A stretch of DNA of 64,000 nucleotides from Streptacidiphilus sp. P02-A3a (GCF_014084105.1 NZ_CP048289.1:629922-693921), one strand, 5' to 3'. Positions 8,011 to 18,148 are shown, counted from the first letter of the stretch. Notes: generated from the sequence alone by a model not told the origin. Program-made: numbers and translations.

Positions 8011-10598
8011 CGGGTGCGTACCTCCAGGGAAGGGCCGGCGATCAGGGGCGCGGGCGCCGCCGGCAGGGTGCGGCCGTCCTCGTCGGGGCGGGCGGGGCGG
8101 ATCTGGTCGCGCTCGGGGACGAAGCGCACGGTGGGGTCGGGGGTGCCGGGGGCGTTGGTGAAGGAGACGAAGCGGCGCATTCGCTCCGGGTCGGCCAGGG
8201 TGGCGGCCCATTCGTCCTGGTAGGTGGCGACGTGGCGGGCCATCAGGTCGTCGAGGTCGGCGCAGATGCCGAGTGAGTCGTCGAGCAGGACGGCGCGTAG
8301 GTGGTCCAGGCCGCCTTCGAGGCGGTCCAGCCAGGGGGCGGTGCGCTCCAGTCGGTCGGCGGTGCGGATGTAGAACATCAGGTAGCGGTCGATGGTGCGG
8401 ATCAGGGTGTCGTGGTCCAGGTCCTTGGCGAACAGGTCGGCGTGGCGCGGGGTCATGCCGCCGTTGCCGCCGAGGTAGAGGTTCCAGCCCTCGGCGGTGG
8501 CGATGACGCCGAAGTCCTTGCTCTGTGCTTCCGCGCATTCCCGTGCGCAGCCGGAGACCGCGGACTTGATCTTGTGTGGGGCGCGCAGGCCCCGGTAGCG
8601 CAGTTCGAGTTCGATGGCGAGTGCGACGGAGTCCTGGACGCCGTAGCGGCACCAGGTCTGGCCGACGCAGGATTTGACGGTGCGTAGGGCTTTTCCGTAG
8701 GCATGGCCCGATTCGAACCCGGCGTCGACCAGGCGTCGCCAGATCAGGGGGAGCTGGTCGACTCGGGCTCCGAAGAGGTCGATCCGCTGGCCGCCGGTGA
8801 TCTTGGTGTAGAGGCCGAAGTCGCGGGCGATCTCGCCGATGGTGATCAGGCCGGCGGGGGTGATCTCGCCGCCGGGGATGCGGGGTACGACCGAGTAGGA
8901 GCCGTTGCGCTGGAGGTTGGCGAGGTGGTGGTCGTTGGTGTCCTGCAGCGCGGCCTGTTCGCCGTCCAGGATGTGGCCGTGGTCCAGGCTGGCCAGGATG
9001 GAGGCGGCCGCGGGCTTGCAGATCTCGCAGCCCTCGCCGGTGCCGTGCTCCTCCAGTAGCCGCGAGAAGCTGTTGATGCCCTTGACCCGGACGATCTCGT
9101 AGAGCTCGGCGCGGGTGTGGGCGAAGTGCTCGCACAGGCCGCGGGCGACCTCGGCCCCGGATGCCTCCAGTTCCTCCTTGAGGATGCCCTCAACCAGCTT
9201 GATGCAGCTGCCGCAGTCGGTACCGGCCTTGGTGCACTTCTTGACCTGCGGCAGGGTGTCGCAGCCTCCGTCGCGGACGGCGGCTGCGATGGTGCCCTTG
9301 TCGACGTTGTGGCAGGAGCAGACCACGGCGTCGTCGGGCAGGGTCAGCGGGCCCACGGGCACGCCGAGTCCGGCGGGCAGCACGAGTTGTTCGGGCGAGG
9401 CAGGCAGGGGTGCTCCGCTGACGGCCAGTGGCCGCAGGGTGGCGTACGACTCGGTGTCGCCGACCAGGACCCCGCCGAGCAGTCGGCCCTGCGGGTCGAT
9501 CACCAGCTTGCGGTAGACCCCCGTGCGGCTGCTGCTGTAGACCACGTCCACCGCGCCCTCGGCTGCGCCGTGGGCGTCGCCGAAGCTGGCAACGTCCACG
9601 CCCAGCAGCTTGAGTTTGGTGGAGGTGTCCGCGCCGGTGAAACTGCCGGGACCGCCGGCCAGGTGGCGGGCGGCGGCTGTGGCCATCGCGTAGCCGGGGG
9701 CGACCAGGCCGTAGACCCGGCCGTCCGCAGCCAACGCGCACTCACCGATCGCCCAGATCCGCGGGTCAGCGGTACGGCACTGCTCATCGACGATGATGCC
9801 GCCGCGTTCGCCGACCGGCAGGCCGCAGTCGCGGGCGAGCTGGTCGCGGGGGCGGATCCCGGCGGAGAAGATCACCAGGTCGACGCCCAGGACGGTGCCG
9901 TCGGAGAGCGTCATGGTGCGGACATGGCCGTCCGCGTCGGTGTCGACGCGCTGCGTCGCGGCTCCAGTGTGAACAGTGACGTCCAGTTGCTCGATTTTGC
10001 GGCGCAGCACCTCGCCGCCGCCGTGGTCGATCTGCAGGGCCATCAGCCGGGTGGCGAACTCCACCACATGGGTCCGCAGGCCCAGTGTCCGCAGCGCGCC
10101 TGCGGCCTCCAGGCCGAGCAGTCCGCCGCCGACGACCACGCCGACACTGGCGTCGGTGGCGTGGTCGCGGATGGCCTCCAGGTCCTCGATGGTGCGGTAC
10201 ACGTGGCAGCCCGGTGCGTCGTGCCCGGGGATGGGCGGGACGAACGGGTAGGAGCCGGTGGCCAGGACCAGGGCGTCGTAGGCGAGGGTGCGGCCGGAGC
10301 GGGCGGTGACGGTGCGGGCGGCGCGGTCGACGGTGACCGCCGGGTCGCCCAGGCACAGCTCGATGCTGTGCCCAGCGCTGCGGAGCCGGTCCAGGAACTC
10401 GGGCGGGCACAGCGTGAGCTGCTCGGCGGTGGTGCCGGAGAACCAGGAGGTCAGGTGCACCCGGTCGTAGGCGGGACGTGGTTCCTCGGCCAGGACGGTG
10501 ATCCGCCACGGGGTGGCCGGGCTGTGCTCGACCAGCGATTCCAGGAAGCGTTGGCCGACCATGCCGTGGCCGACCAGGACCAGCTGCTGAGGTGTCAC
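8007..10598 (-). CDS. nirB: NAD(P)H nitrite reductase large subunit NirB
   Basis: The protein has 863 residues from a GTG at 10598 (GGAG 7 nt upstream). Order of domains: FAD/NAD(P)-binding oxidoreductase (about 1-410), a BFD-type [2Fe-2S] domain with Cys427, Cys429, Cys462 and Cys465, then the nitrite/sulfite reductase halves with siroheme-[4Fe-4S] ligands Cys644, Cys650, Cys684 and Cys688. It reduces nitrite to ammonium in the cytoplasm with NirD. A 135-bp upstream extension of the frame overlaps promoter DNA and is not family-like. A GlnR-like box array lies about 105-145 bp upstream. Confidence 0.95.
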   Translation of the reverse strand: MTPQQLVLVGHGMVGQRFLESLVEHSPATPWRITVLAEEPRPAYDRVHLTSWFSGTTAEQLTLCPPEFLDRLRSAGHSIELCLGDPAVTVDRAARTVTARSGRTLAYDALVLATGSYPFVPPIPGHDAPGCHVYRTIEDLEAIRDHATDASVGVVVGGGLLGLEAAGALRTLGLRTHVVEFATRLMALQIDHGGGEVLRRKIEQLDVTVHTGAATQRVDTDADGHVRTMTLSDGTVLGVDLVIFSAGIRPRDQLARDCGLPVGERGGIIVDEQCRTADPRIWAIGECALAADGRVYGLVAPGYAMATAAARHLAGGPGSFTGADTSTKLKLLGVDVASFGDAHGAAEGAVDVVYSSSRTGVYRKLVIDPQGRLLGGVLVGDTESYATLRPLAVSGAPLPASPEQLVLPAGLGVPVGPLTLPDDAVVCSCHNVDKGTIAAAVRDGGCDTLPQVKKCTKAGTDCGSCIKLVEGILKEELEASGAEVARGLCEHFAHTRAELYEIVRVKGINSFSRLLEEHGTGEGCEICKPAAASILASLDHGHILDGEQAALQDTNDHHLANLQRNGSYSVVPRIPGGEITPAGLITIGEIARDFGLYTKITGGQRIDLFGARVDQLPLIWRRLVDAGFESGHAYGKALRTVKSCVGQTWCRYGVQDSVALAIELELRYRGLRAPHKIKSAVSGCARECAEAQSKDFGVIATAEGWNLYLGGNGGMTPRHADLFAKDLDHDTLIRTIDRYLMFYIRTADRLERTAPWLDRLEGGLDHLRAVLLDDSLGICADLDDLMARHVATYQDEWAATLADPERMRRFVSFTNAPGTPDPTVRFVPERDQIRPARPDEDGRTLPAAPAPLIAGPSLEVRTR

Positions 10599-10703
10599 GG
10601 ACGGGCTCCTTCGATGGTCGGCAGGGACCGGGGTTCGGGCGCGGCCGGGCGGGTCCTGGGCGGGGCGGGAGTACGAGCCATGCCCTGAGCGTCGAGGGGG
10701 CGG

Positions 10704-10741
10704 GTTTCCGGTCCGGGTCGCCCGTGTTGCCACCGCGGTAC
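10704..10741 (-). promoter_or_regulatory. GlnR-like 11-bp-phased box array upstream of nirB
   Basis: Read on the minus strand: GTACC-n6-GCAAC-n6-GACCC-n6-GAAAC, four 5-mers at exact 11-bp spacing. The published actinomycete GlnR element is gTnAC-n6-GaAAC repeated. Two of the four boxes fit well and two are weak. Confidence 0.55.
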
Positions 10742-10810
10742 GGGTGTCTCACTCGAAGTCCCACTGAGGGTGACCCGGACGACATCTCCCGTACTCCTGG
10801 CGGCCGTGCG

Positions 10811-10848
10811 CTAACGACGCCGTGACCACCACGCAACCGGGGTGAAAC
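10811..10848 (+). promoter_or_regulatory. GlnR-like 11-bp-phased box array upstream of the nnaR-type regulator
   Basis: CTAAC-n6-GTGAC-n6-GCAAC-n6-GAAAC, all four 5-mers at exact 11-bp spacing and all ending in AC. It lies 24 bp before the chosen start of the regulator and in the same divergent region as nirB. GTGAC-n6-GCAAC recurs identically upstream of nasA. Confidence 0.65.
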
Positions 10849-10871
10849 GCCGCTGCCGGAGCCTTCAGCTC

Positions 10872-12089
10872 ATGGCAACTGGTCGCATGTCCGACACCGG
10901 CCCGCCCGCGCGCCCCGGCCCGGCGGCTCCGGCCGCCGATCCGTCGGCGGCTCCGCCGGTGGGGTCGCTCACGGGTCCGCTGGCAGGGTTCACGGTCGGG
11001 GTGACCGCTGCGCGCCGCCGCGACGAGCTCTCCGCGCTGCTCAAACGCCGCGGCGCGCGGGTGGTGGAGGCGCCGACGGTGCGGATCGTGCCGCTCGACG
11101 ACGACAGCGCGCTGCGCCGGGCCACCGAGCGCTGCCTGGTGGCCCCGCTGGACTACGTGGTGGCCACCACCGGGGTGGGCTGGCGCGGCTGGATGAGTGC
11201 CGCCGACGGCTGGGGCCTGGGACGACGCCTGGCCGACGTCTGCCGGGACGCCGTGGTGGTCAGCCGCGGACCCAAGGCGACCGGGGCGGTGCGGGCCAGC
11301 GGCCTGGGCGAGACCTTCTCACCACTCAGCGAGGCCAACGAAGAACTGCTCACCTGGCTGCTCGCCCGAAACCTGCGCGACCGGCGGATCGCCGTACAGG
11401 AGCACGGCGCACCGCTGGACGGGTTCGCCGCCGCGCTTCGTGAACGCGGCGCGGAGGTGATCGTGGTGCCGGTCTACCGCTGGGGACCGCCCGAGGACCC
11501 GGCCGCGGTGCGGCGCCTGGTCGAGCAGACCGTGCGCCGGGAGGTCCAGGCCATCGCCTTCACCAGCGCCCCGGCCATCACCGGCTTCCTCGACGCCGCC
11601 CGGACGCTGGACCTGCACGCCGAGGTGGTGACCGCGCTGCGGGCCGGCGCGACGGGCGGCGGCGTGCTGCCGGTCTGTGTCGGCCCGGTCTGCGCCAGGC
11701 CGCTGGAGGAGCACGGCATCGTGCCCACCTGCCCCGACCGCGGCAGGCTCGGCTCACTGGTGCGCACCATCGTCGAGACATTGCCGACCGGGAACCGGGA
11801 ACTGCGCCTGGGCGAAACCCGGTTGGTGCTCCAGGGGAACGCTCTCCTGGTCGCCGGGGAGTGCCTGTGGCTGTCCCCCACCCAGAGCGCGCTGCTGCGG
11901 GCTCTGTCCGACCGGCCCGGACATGTGCTCAGCCGGGCCGAACTGCTGCAACGCGTCTGGGTCGGCAGCAGCGCCGACGAACACGCGGTGGAAGCCGCGA
12001 TAGCCCGCCTGCGGACAGTGCTGGGTCCGCACGCCGGTCTGGTCCGCACCGTGCTCAAACGCGGCTACCGCCTGGCCGCCACGCCCTGA
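10872..12089 (+). CDS. nnaR: NnaR-type regulator: HemD-like domain fused to a winged-helix DNA-binding domain
   Basis: The protein has 405 residues from the ATG at 10872. Residues about 35-290 have the uroporphyrinogen-III synthase (HemD) fold (VTAARRRDELSALLKRRGA near the start, FTSAPAITGFLDAA later). The last 90 residues form an OmpR-type winged helix ending in VLKRGYRLAA. In Streptomyces coelicolor the similar NnaR protein acts with GlnR to activate nitrite/nitrate assimilation genes; the position between nirBD and nasA supports that role rather than tetrapyrrole synthesis. The start is uncertain: ATG 10872 has GGAG 10 nt upstream; GTG 10842 and ATG 10887 are alternatives. Confidence 0.85.
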   Translation: MATGRMSDTGPPARPGPAAPAADPSAAPPVGSLTGPLAGFTVGVTAARRRDELSALLKRRGARVVEAPTVRIVPLDDDSALRRATERCLVAPLDYVVATTGVGWRGWMSAADGWGLGRRLADVCRDAVVVSRGPKATGAVRASGLGETFSPLSEANEELLTWLLARNLRDRRIAVQEHGAPLDGFAAALRERGAEVIVVPVYRWGPPEDPAAVRRLVEQTVRREVQAIAFTSAPAITGFLDAARTLDLHAEVVTALRAGATGGGVLPVCVGPVCARPLEEHGIVPTCPDRGRLGSLVRTIVETLPTGNRELRLGETRLVLQGNALLVAGECLWLSPTQSALLRALSDRPGHVLSRAELLQRVWVGSSADEHAVEAAIARLRTVLGPHAGLVRTVLKRGYRLAATP

Positions 12090-12166
12090 CCCCACCCGGC
12101 CGACACGTCCCGGCAGGAACGGCCGCCGGGCGGATCACGCGCCGATGGCGGTCCGGTGAGCCGGAC

Positions 12167-12221
12167 GTAACCACCGGCGACCGGCTCACGTGACCCCGGC
12201 GCAACGGACGGTTCCTAGGGT
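12167..12221 (+). promoter_or_regulatory. Putative nasA promoter with GlnR-like boxes
   Basis: GTAAC (12167-12171) is followed by GTGAC-n6-GCAAC (12190-12205) and then after 10 nt by TAGGGT (12216-12221), a likely -10 element 42 nt before the nasA GTG. GTGAC-n6-GCAAC is identical to the core of the site at 10822-10837. Confidence 0.6.
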
Positions 12222-12263
12222 GCGGTGCGAAGCACTGGCCCACCTGATCTGGAAGGGGCACCC

Positions 12264-15200
12264 GTGACGGCATCGGCTCCCCAGGCCGCCACCACCGCGG
12301 TGAAGACCGTCTGCTCGTACTGCGGAGTGGGCTGCGGGATCGTCCTCGACGTCAGCACCGACCCGTCCACCGGCCGGCGCACAGCGACCAGGGCTTCGGG
12401 CGACAAGTCGCATCCGGCGAACTTCGGACGGCTCTGCACCAAGGGCGCGACCAGCGCCGACCTGCTCGCCGCCGACGACCGGCTGACCACCGCGCTGGTG
12501 CGCGGCGAACGGGGCGCGGAGCCCGAGGCCGCCGACCTCGACGCGGCGATCACCGCGACCGCGCGCCGGCTGCGGGAGATCCTCGACACCCATGGGCCGG
12601 ACGCGCTGGCGTTCTACGTCTCCGGCCAGATGACGCTGGAGGCGCAGTACCTCGCCAACAAGCTGGCCAAGGGCTTCGTCGGGACCAGCCAGATCGAGTC
12701 CAACTCCCGGCTGTGCATGGCCAGCGCGGGCAGCGGTTACAAGCTCTCGCTGGGCGCCGACGGCCCGCCGGGCTCGTACCAGGACTTCGAGCACGCGGAC
12801 GTCTTCTTCGTCATCGGCGCCAACATGGCCGACTGCCATCCAATCCTGTTCCTGCGGATGATGGAGCGGGTCAAGGCGGGCGCCAAACTGATCGTGGTCG
12901 ATCCCCGGCGCAGCGCCACCGCTGCCAAGGCCGATCTGTTCCTGCAGATCCGGCCGGGCACCGACCTCGCCCTGCTGAACGGGCTGCTGCACCTGCTGGT
13001 GCAGGATGGCCGCACCGATGCGGCGTTCATTGCCGAGTTCACCGAGGGCTGGGAGGCGATGCCCGAGTTCCTGGCGGACTACCCGCCGCAGCGCGTCGCT
13101 GAGATCACTGGCATCCCCGAGGCTGACATCCGCCTCGCCGCGCAGTGGATCGGCTCGGCTGCCGAGTGGATGAGCTGCTGGACCATGGGCCTGAACCAGA
13201 GCACGCACGGGACCTGGAACACCAACGCCCTGTGCAATCTGCACCTGGCCACCGGCGCGATCTGCCGCCCGGGCAGCGGCCCGTTCTCGCTGACCGGCCA
13301 GCCCAACGCGATGGGCGGACGCGAGATGGGCTACATGGGACCCGGGCTGCCGGGTCAGCGCTCCGCCCTGGTCGCGCAGGACCGCGCGTTCACCGAGCAA
13401 CTGTGGGGCCTGCCGCCCGGTACCCTGCGGGCCGAGGCCGGTCAGGGCACCGTCGACCTGTTCTCGCGGATGGCCGCGGGCGAGATCAGGGCCTGCTGGA
13501 TCATCTGCACCAACCCGGTGGCCTCGGTCGCCAACCGCAAGACCGTCATCGCCGCTCTTGAGGCCGCCGAGTTCGTGGTCACCCAGGACGTCTTCGCCCA
13601 GACCGAGACCAACGCCTACGCCGACGTGGTGCTGCCGGCCACCTTGTGGGCCGAGGCCGAAGGCGTGATGGTCAACTCCGAACGCAACCTCACCCTGCTG
13701 CGGCAGGCCGTGGACCCGCCCGGCCAAGCGCTGCCCGACTGGCAGCTCATCGCCAGGATCGCCAGCGAAATGGGCTTCGCGGACGCCTTCGACTACAGCT
13801 GCGCCGAGGAGGTCTTCGAGGAGATGAAACGGGCGTGGAACCCGAAGACCGGCTACGACCTGCGCGGCGTGACCTACCAGCGGCTGCGGGACACCCCCGT
13901 GCAGTGGCCCAGCGCCACGACCGACGGCAGCGACCGCAACCCGATCCGCTACCTCAACGACGGCACCCACCAAGTCCTGGTCGAGCGAGCCGACGGCAGC
14001 CGACCCCGGCTGGCCTTCCCCACCGCCAGTGGACGGGCGGTGTTCTTCGCCCGCCCGCACCTGCCAGCCGCCGAACTCCCCGACGACGCTTTCCCCTATG
14101 TGCTCAACACCGGGCGGCTGCAGCACCAGTGGCACACGCTGACCAAGACCGGGAAGGTCTCCAAACTCAACAGGCTCAACCCCGGCCCCTTCGTGGAGAT
14201 CCACCCGGACGACGCGCTGCGGTCGGGCATCGCCGAGGGCGATCAGGTCGAGGTCTGCTCGCGGCGCGGCAGGGCCGTGCTGCCCGCCGTGGTCACCGAC
14301 CGGGTCCGGCCGGGCAACTGCTTCGCGCCGTTCCACTGGAACGACCTCTTCGGCGAGTACCTCAGCCTGAACGCGGTCACCAACGACGCCGTCGACCCGA
14401 TCTCCTACCAACCCGAATTCAAGTTCTGCGCGGTGAAGTTGACCAAGGTGTCGAGCAAGGTGACGTCGACCGAGCCCGCGCCCGCCACCGGTGCTCCGGC
14501 TCCGGCCGAGGGCGAGCGGAGCAACGAGCTGGTCACCACGCTGGGCAGGCTGCTGGGGGTGGACCCGGTCGCAGCACCGGTCTTCCCCACCGAGGAACGG
14601 CTCTACCTGTCGGGGTTCCTCGCTGGTCTCGGCGGCGGGCAGCGTCCCGGCGGCGCGGCGACCGTCCCCGTGCCGGTGCTCCCGGCGCTGGCGCCGCTCG
14701 CGCCAGACCGGGCCCGGTGGGTCAACGGCCTGCTGGCCGGCATGTTCTCGCGCACCGAGGCGAACCCAGCCGCGCCACCGCCAGCCCACTCAATCCCGGC
14801 GTCCGCTACCGACCCGCAGCCGCAGCCCCAACCCCAACCCCAACATCGGGAGGTGGTGGTGCTGTGGGCGTCGCAGACGGGCAACGCCGAGGACGCCGCA
14901 GCCGCCAGCGTCCGGCGGCTGTCCGAGGCCGGCTGGCTCCCTCGCCAGCTCAGCATGGACGACTGCACCCCGGACACGCTGTCGCCCGGCGCCGTCGTAC
15001 TGGTCATCACCAGCACCTTCGGCGACGGCGAGGCCCCCGACAACGGAACCGCCTTCTGGCAGGCCCTTGAGCGCAGCGACGACACCTGGGCCCAGCTGAG
15101 CGGCCTGCGGTACGCCGTGCTGGCCCTCGGCGACTCCAGCTACGACGACTTCTGCGCCCACGGTCGCCGCATCGACCAGCGCCTGCACGACCTGGGCGCC

Positions 15201-16499
15201 ACCCGGCTGACCCCGCGCATCGACTGCGAACCCGACTACCAGCAGGCCGCTGACCAGTGGCTGGACCAGGTCCTGACCGCACTGGCCGCCACCGGTACTG
15301 CTGCCCAGCCGCCGACGGCAGTCCCTGCAGGGGTCCGCGGGACAGCGGCCCCGCTCAAGCACGAGACCGGGTACTCGAAGGTGTCTCCCTTCGCCGCACT
15401 GCTGGTCGGCAACCGGCTGCTCAACCTCCCCGGATCGGCCAAGGAGGTCCGCCAGTTCACCTTCGACACCCACGGCGGCGACCGCGGCCACCTCGCCTAC
15501 CAGGCCGGCGACGCCCTGGGCGTCTGGCCCGCCAACTCCGCCGACCTGGTGGCGCAGTGGCTGGCCGCCACCGAGCTTGACCCCACCGAACCCGTCCCGC
15601 TCGCCAACCTGGGCGAGGTCCCGCTTGGAGAGGCCCTGCGGACCCGCCTGGAGATCGCCCGGATCACACCCGACCTGCTCCGCTTCCTGGCCGACCGCAC
15701 CGCGGACCGGGACCTCAAGCAACTGCTGCGGCCGGACAACAAGGGCGAACTGGCCAAATGGAGTTGGCGACGCCAAGCGGTCGACGTCATCGCCGCCCAC
15801 CCGGTCCGGGCCACCGCCGCCGAATGGGCGGCCGTACTCAAACCCCTGCAACCACGGCTGTACTCCATCTCCTCCAGCCCGCTGGCCCACCCCGGCCAGG
15901 TCCAGCTCACCGTTTCGGTCGTCCGCTACAACAACGACCGCGGCGTCCCGCGCACCGGAGTGTGCTCCGCCTACCTCGCGGACGACGCCGACAACGGCCC
16001 CGTCCCCGTCTTCGTCCAGCGCTCCCCACACTTCCGCCCTCCGGCCGACCCCAGGACGCCGATGGTGATGATCGGCCCCGGCACCGGAGTAGCGCCCTTC
16101 CTCGGCTTCCTGGAGGAACGTCAGGCCCGTGGGGACACCGGCCGCAACTGGCTGTTCTTCGGCGAGCAACGGCAGGCGACCGACTTCTACTACCGCGAGG
16201 AACTCACCGCCTTCCACCGCTCGGGCCACCTCGACCGTCTCGACCTGGCCTTCTCCCGCGACCAACGAGCCAAGATCTACGTCCAGGACCGGATGCGCGA
16301 AGCCGGCCACCGGCTGTGGGACTGGTTGAACAACGGCGCGCACCTGTATGTCTGCGGTGATGCCACCCGCATGGCCAAGGACGTCGACCGGACCCTGCGC
16401 GACATCGCGGTCACCCACGGCGGCCTCGACGAGGAGCAGGCCGAGGCGTACGTCCGACAGCTGGCCACCGACCGGCGCTACGTCCGCGACGTCTACTGA
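12264..16499 (+). CDS. nasA: Assimilatory nitrate reductase fused to a diflavin (CysJ/CPR-like) reductase
   Basis: The protein has 1411 residues from a GTG at 12264 (GGAAGGGG 5 nt upstream). Residues about 10-720 are a Mo-bis-MGD oxidoreductase with [4Fe-4S] ligands Cys17, Cys20, Cys24 and Cys58 and the Mo ligand candidate Cys151. A Pro/Gln-rich linker (about 845-860) leads to a flavodoxin domain (about 863-1005; SQTGN, TFGDGE) and an FAD/NAD(P)H reductase (about 1037-1411; [18 protein letters not shown], ending VRDVY). The fusion should carry electrons from NADPH through FAD/FMN to nitrate in one chain, replacing separate NasB/C proteins. Nitrite then goes to NirBD. Confidence 0.92.
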   Translation: MTASAPQAATTAVKTVCSYCGVGCGIVLDVSTDPSTGRRTATRASGDKSHPANFGRLCTKGATSADLLAADDRLTTALVRGERGAEPEAADLDAAITATARRLREILDTHGPDALAFYVSGQMTLEAQYLANKLAKGFVGTSQIESNSRLCMASAGSGYKLSLGADGPPGSYQDFEHADVFFVIGANMADCHPILFLRMMERVKAGAKLIVVDPRRSATAAKADLFLQIRPGTDLALLNGLLHLLVQDGRTDAAFIAEFTEGWEAMPEFLADYPPQRVAEITGIPEADIRLAAQWIGSAAEWMSCWTMGLNQSTHGTWNTNALCNLHLATGAICRPGSGPFSLTGQPNAMGGREMGYMGPGLPGQRSALVAQDRAFTEQLWGLPPGTLRAEAGQGTVDLFSRMAAGEIRACWIICTNPVASVANRKTVIAALEAAEFVVTQDVFAQTETNAYADVVLPATLWAEAEGVMVNSERNLTLLRQAVDPPGQALPDWQLIARIASEMGFADAFDYSCAEEVFEEMKRAWNPKTGYDLRGVTYQRLRDTPVQWPSATTDGSDRNPIRYLNDGTHQVLVERADGSRPRLAFPTASGRAVFFARPHLPAAELPDDAFPYVLNTGRLQHQWHTLTKTGKVSKLNRLNPGPFVEIHPDDALRSGIAEGDQVEVCSRRGRAVLPAVVTDRVRPGNCFAPFHWNDLFGEYLSLNAVTNDAVDPISYQPEFKFCAVKLTKVSSKVTSTEPAPATGAPAPAEGERSNELVTTLGRLLGVDPVAAPVFPTEERLYLSGFLAGLGGGQRPGGAATVPVPVLPALAPLAPDRARWVNGLLAGMFSRTEANPAAPPPAHSIPASATDPQPQPQPQPQHREVVVLWASQTGNAEDAAAASVRRLSEAGWLPRQLSMDDCTPDTLSPGAVVLVITSTFGDGEAPDNGTAFWQALERSDDTWAQLSGLRYAVLALGDSSYDDFCAHGRRIDQRLHDLGATRLTPRIDCEPDYQQAADQWLDQVLTALAATGTAAQPPTAVPAGVRGTAAPLKHETGYSKVSPFAALLVGNRLLNLPGSAKEVRQFTFDTHGGDRGHLAYQAGDALGVWPANSADLVAQWLAATELDPTEPVPLANLGEVPLGEALRTRLEIARITPDLLRFLADRTADRDLKQLLRPDNKGELAKWSWRRQAVDVIAAHPVRATAAEWAAVLKPLQPRLYSISSSPLAHPGQVQLTVSVVRYNNDRGVPRTGVCSAYLADDADNGPVPVFVQRSPHFRPPADPRTPMVMIGPGTGVAPFLGFLEERQARGDTGRNWLFFGEQRQATDFYYREELTAFHRSGHLDRLDLAFSRDQRAKIYVQDRMREAGHRLWDWLNNGAHLYVCGDATRMAKDVDRTLRDIAVTHGGLDEEQAEAYVRQLATDRRYVRDVY

Positions 16500-16513
16500 C
16501 AACCGGTACCCCT

Positions 16514-16529
16514 GCCCGGTTCACCGGGC
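16514..16529 (+). terminator. Short stem-loop after nasA
   Basis: GCCCGG-TTCA-CCGGGC lies 14 nt after the nasA stop and before the convergent cupin gene. The stem is short (6 bp) but all G:C. Confidence 0.4.
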
Positions 16530-16549
16530 GGCGGTGGCGCCCGGGCCTG

Positions 16550-17050
16550 TCAGTCCGTCGGCAGCCGCTCACCGCAGCGGCTGCAGTAAGCCGGGGAGGC
16601 TCCGTCGGGGACCGCGCCGCAGCCGGGGCAGATCAGATGCAGCCAGCAGGTGGCCTCACCGGCCTCCTCCATCGGCTCAGCCTCCCGGATGCCCTGGACG
16701 GCCAGGCCGGGACGCCGTCGGTGGACAGTGAGGTAGACCAGCCCGTCGGACCCGGCACGCAGACCGCGCCGGGACCCACTCGGCAGCCATGCGAGCGAAC
16801 CGACACCCAGCGGCAGTACCCGCTCCACGTCCAGCAAGGCCCCGTTGCCCGCGACGACGAGCAGCATCACGTCCAGGTCGTTCTCCTGGTGCTCACCCAC
16901 ATCGGCACCGGCCGGCAGCCGGATCAGGTTCGCGTCCAGTTGCCGTGCGGGCTCGGAGAGCCGCCAAAGCGCGCCGCGTTGCTCAGGGGAAGCCTCGGCG
17001 ACGCACTCGGCCAGTTCCGCCAGCAGACGCACCGTGCTCCTGGAGGCCAT
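16550..17050 (-). CDS. Cupin-like protein with C-terminal zinc ribbon
   Basis: The protein has 166 residues from an ATG at 17050 with GGGAGAG 5 nt upstream. Residues about 40-125 resemble a single-domain cupin (LIRLPAGADVGEHQENDLDVML, GVGSLAWLPSGSRRGL). The C-terminus has CPGC and CSRC pairs, a treble-clef or rubredoxin-type zinc ribbon. It converges on nasA. The function is unknown; a small-molecule or metal sensor is a guess. An in-frame ATG 7 codons upstream is a less likely start. Confidence 0.65.
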   Translation of the reverse strand: MASRSTVRLLAELAECVAEASPEQRGALWRLSEPARQLDANLIRLPAGADVGEHQENDLDVMLLVVAGNGALLDVERVLPLGVGSLAWLPSGSRRGLRAGSDGLVYLTVHRRRPGLAVQGIREAEPMEEAGEATCWLHLICPGCGAVPDGASPAYCSRCGERLPTD

Positions 17051-17207
17051 CGTCTCTCCCTCTGATTTCATCCTGGCGCCGTCTTCGTCGGCCTTTCGCA
17101 AGCCCTGCCCCCGCTTGCCGGGGGAAGTCTGCACCTGCGTCGGCGGCGCGCTCGACCAGGGTAGGCGGTGGCGGTAAGCAAGCGAGGTGCGCTGCCAGCG
17201 AGGGCGC

Positions 17208-17232
17208 GGGTCGGGTCGGGTCGGGTCGGGTC
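17208..17232. repeat. (GGGTC)5 pentanucleotide repeat
   Basis: Five perfect tandem copies of GGGTC lie in the 309-bp gap between the cupin and DUF488 genes. They are about 130 nt upstream of the DUF488 start. Nothing else was recognised in this gap apart from a ribosome binding site. Confidence 0.8.
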
Positions 17233-17359
17233 GGCCACGGTGCTGTGCGTGGCCGACCGAGTGATGTGCTCACGCAGGCGGCGGGTGGTAACGGACCGGT
17301 CGCCAGAGAGCGTCCAAGGGTGTGGGCTGGGAGCAGCGCAGCGATCGAGGAGGCACATT

Positions 17360-17734
17360 ATGCAGTCCGACCCCGGGTTCCGTGTGCGCCGTGTCTACGA
17401 CCCGCCGGAGCCTGCTGACGGGCTGCGGGTGCTGGTCGACCGGCTGTGGCCGCGCGGGCTGTCGAAGGAACGGGCAGCGGTGGACGAATGGCTCAAGGAC
17501 GTCACGCCGTCGGGCGGGCTGCGTGCCGCCTACCACGCAGGCCAGGTGGACTTCGCCACCTTCCGGGTCCGCTACCGGGCGGAGCTGGCCGGGCCCGACC
17601 ACGCGGCAGCGGTCAGCCACTTGCTCGACCTGGCCCGCACCTGCACGGTCACCCTGGTTACCGCCGTGAAGGACCCGCAGCGCAGCCATGTGTCTGTGCT
17701 CGTCGACCACCTGAAGCGGCAACGGCCTGTGTGA
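17360..17734 (+). CDS. DUF488 family protein
   Basis: The protein has 124 residues. VRRVYDPPEPADGLRVLVDR, LWPRGLSKERA and VTLVTAVKDPQRSHVSVL are hallmarks of the DUF488/YeaO group. The ATG at 17360 is preceded by GAGGAGG. The molecular function of the family is not established. It appears monocistronic. Confidence 0.8.
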   Translation: MQSDPGFRVRRVYDPPEPADGLRVLVDRLWPRGLSKERAAVDEWLKDVTPSGGLRAAYHAGQVDFATFRVRYRAELAGPDHAAAVSHLLDLARTCTVTLVTAVKDPQRSHVSVLVDHLKRQRPV

Positions 17735-17758
17735 GCGCGGCGACTGGTGCACGGGGTT

Positions 17759-18148
17759 TCAGTGGGGGCGCGGTACGGGGCGGTCGGCGGCGGTCAGAGC
17801 GTGGGGGCGCTCGGTGAAGTCGCGGATGTGGGTGACATGGTCACCGGCAAGACGGAAGAGGCGGTACACCAGGGTGGGCGCTGCGGCGGGATCGGTCGGG
17901 TCGCTGATCCGCAGGGCCAGGACGACGGCGTCGGGGTAGGTGAAGGTCTCCTCGACCCGAGTGCGGATGCCACGGGCGCGGCGGTCGTCGTACCAGGACA
18001 GCGCCTGGTCGCGGCCCTGGGTCGCGGGCTCGGCGGGGCCGGCGGGGTGGAACCGGACGTCGGGATGGAACAGGGCGGCGAGTTGTCGAGTGTCGCCGCT
18101 GTTCAGGGCGGTGCGCAGCAATGCGGCGGCGGTCGGGCGGTCGGGCAT
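17759..18148 (-). CDS. NTF2-like (SnoaL-type) small protein
   Basis: The protein has 129 residues with the layout of SnoaL-like NTF2-fold proteins: a first helix region (AALLRTALNSGDTRQLAALF), HPDVRFHPAG, and a beta-rich C-terminus. AAGGAG precedes the ATG. Members act as cyclases, isomerases or ligand binders; the substrate here cannot be deduced. It lies 75 bp downstream of the ClC gene on the same strand and may be cotranscribed with it. Confidence 0.7.
   Translation of the reverse strand: MPDRPTAAALLRTALNSGDTRQLAALFHPDVRFHPAGPAEPATQGRDQALSWYDDRRARGIRTRVEETFTYPDAVVLALRISDPTDPAAAPTLVYRLFRLAGDHVTHIRDFTERPHALTAADRPVPRPH

Noticed and set aside
9117..10688. 523-residue plus-strand frame opposite nirB
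   Set aside because: Composition is that of a shadow frame, while nirB on the other strand has all cofactor ligands in place.
12186..14789. 867-residue open frame antisense to nasA, and a 570-residue one at 14790-16502
   Set aside because: Both are mirror frames of a high-GC gene with Gly/Arg/Val-rich translation and no family resemblance; nasA itself has clear motifs throughout.
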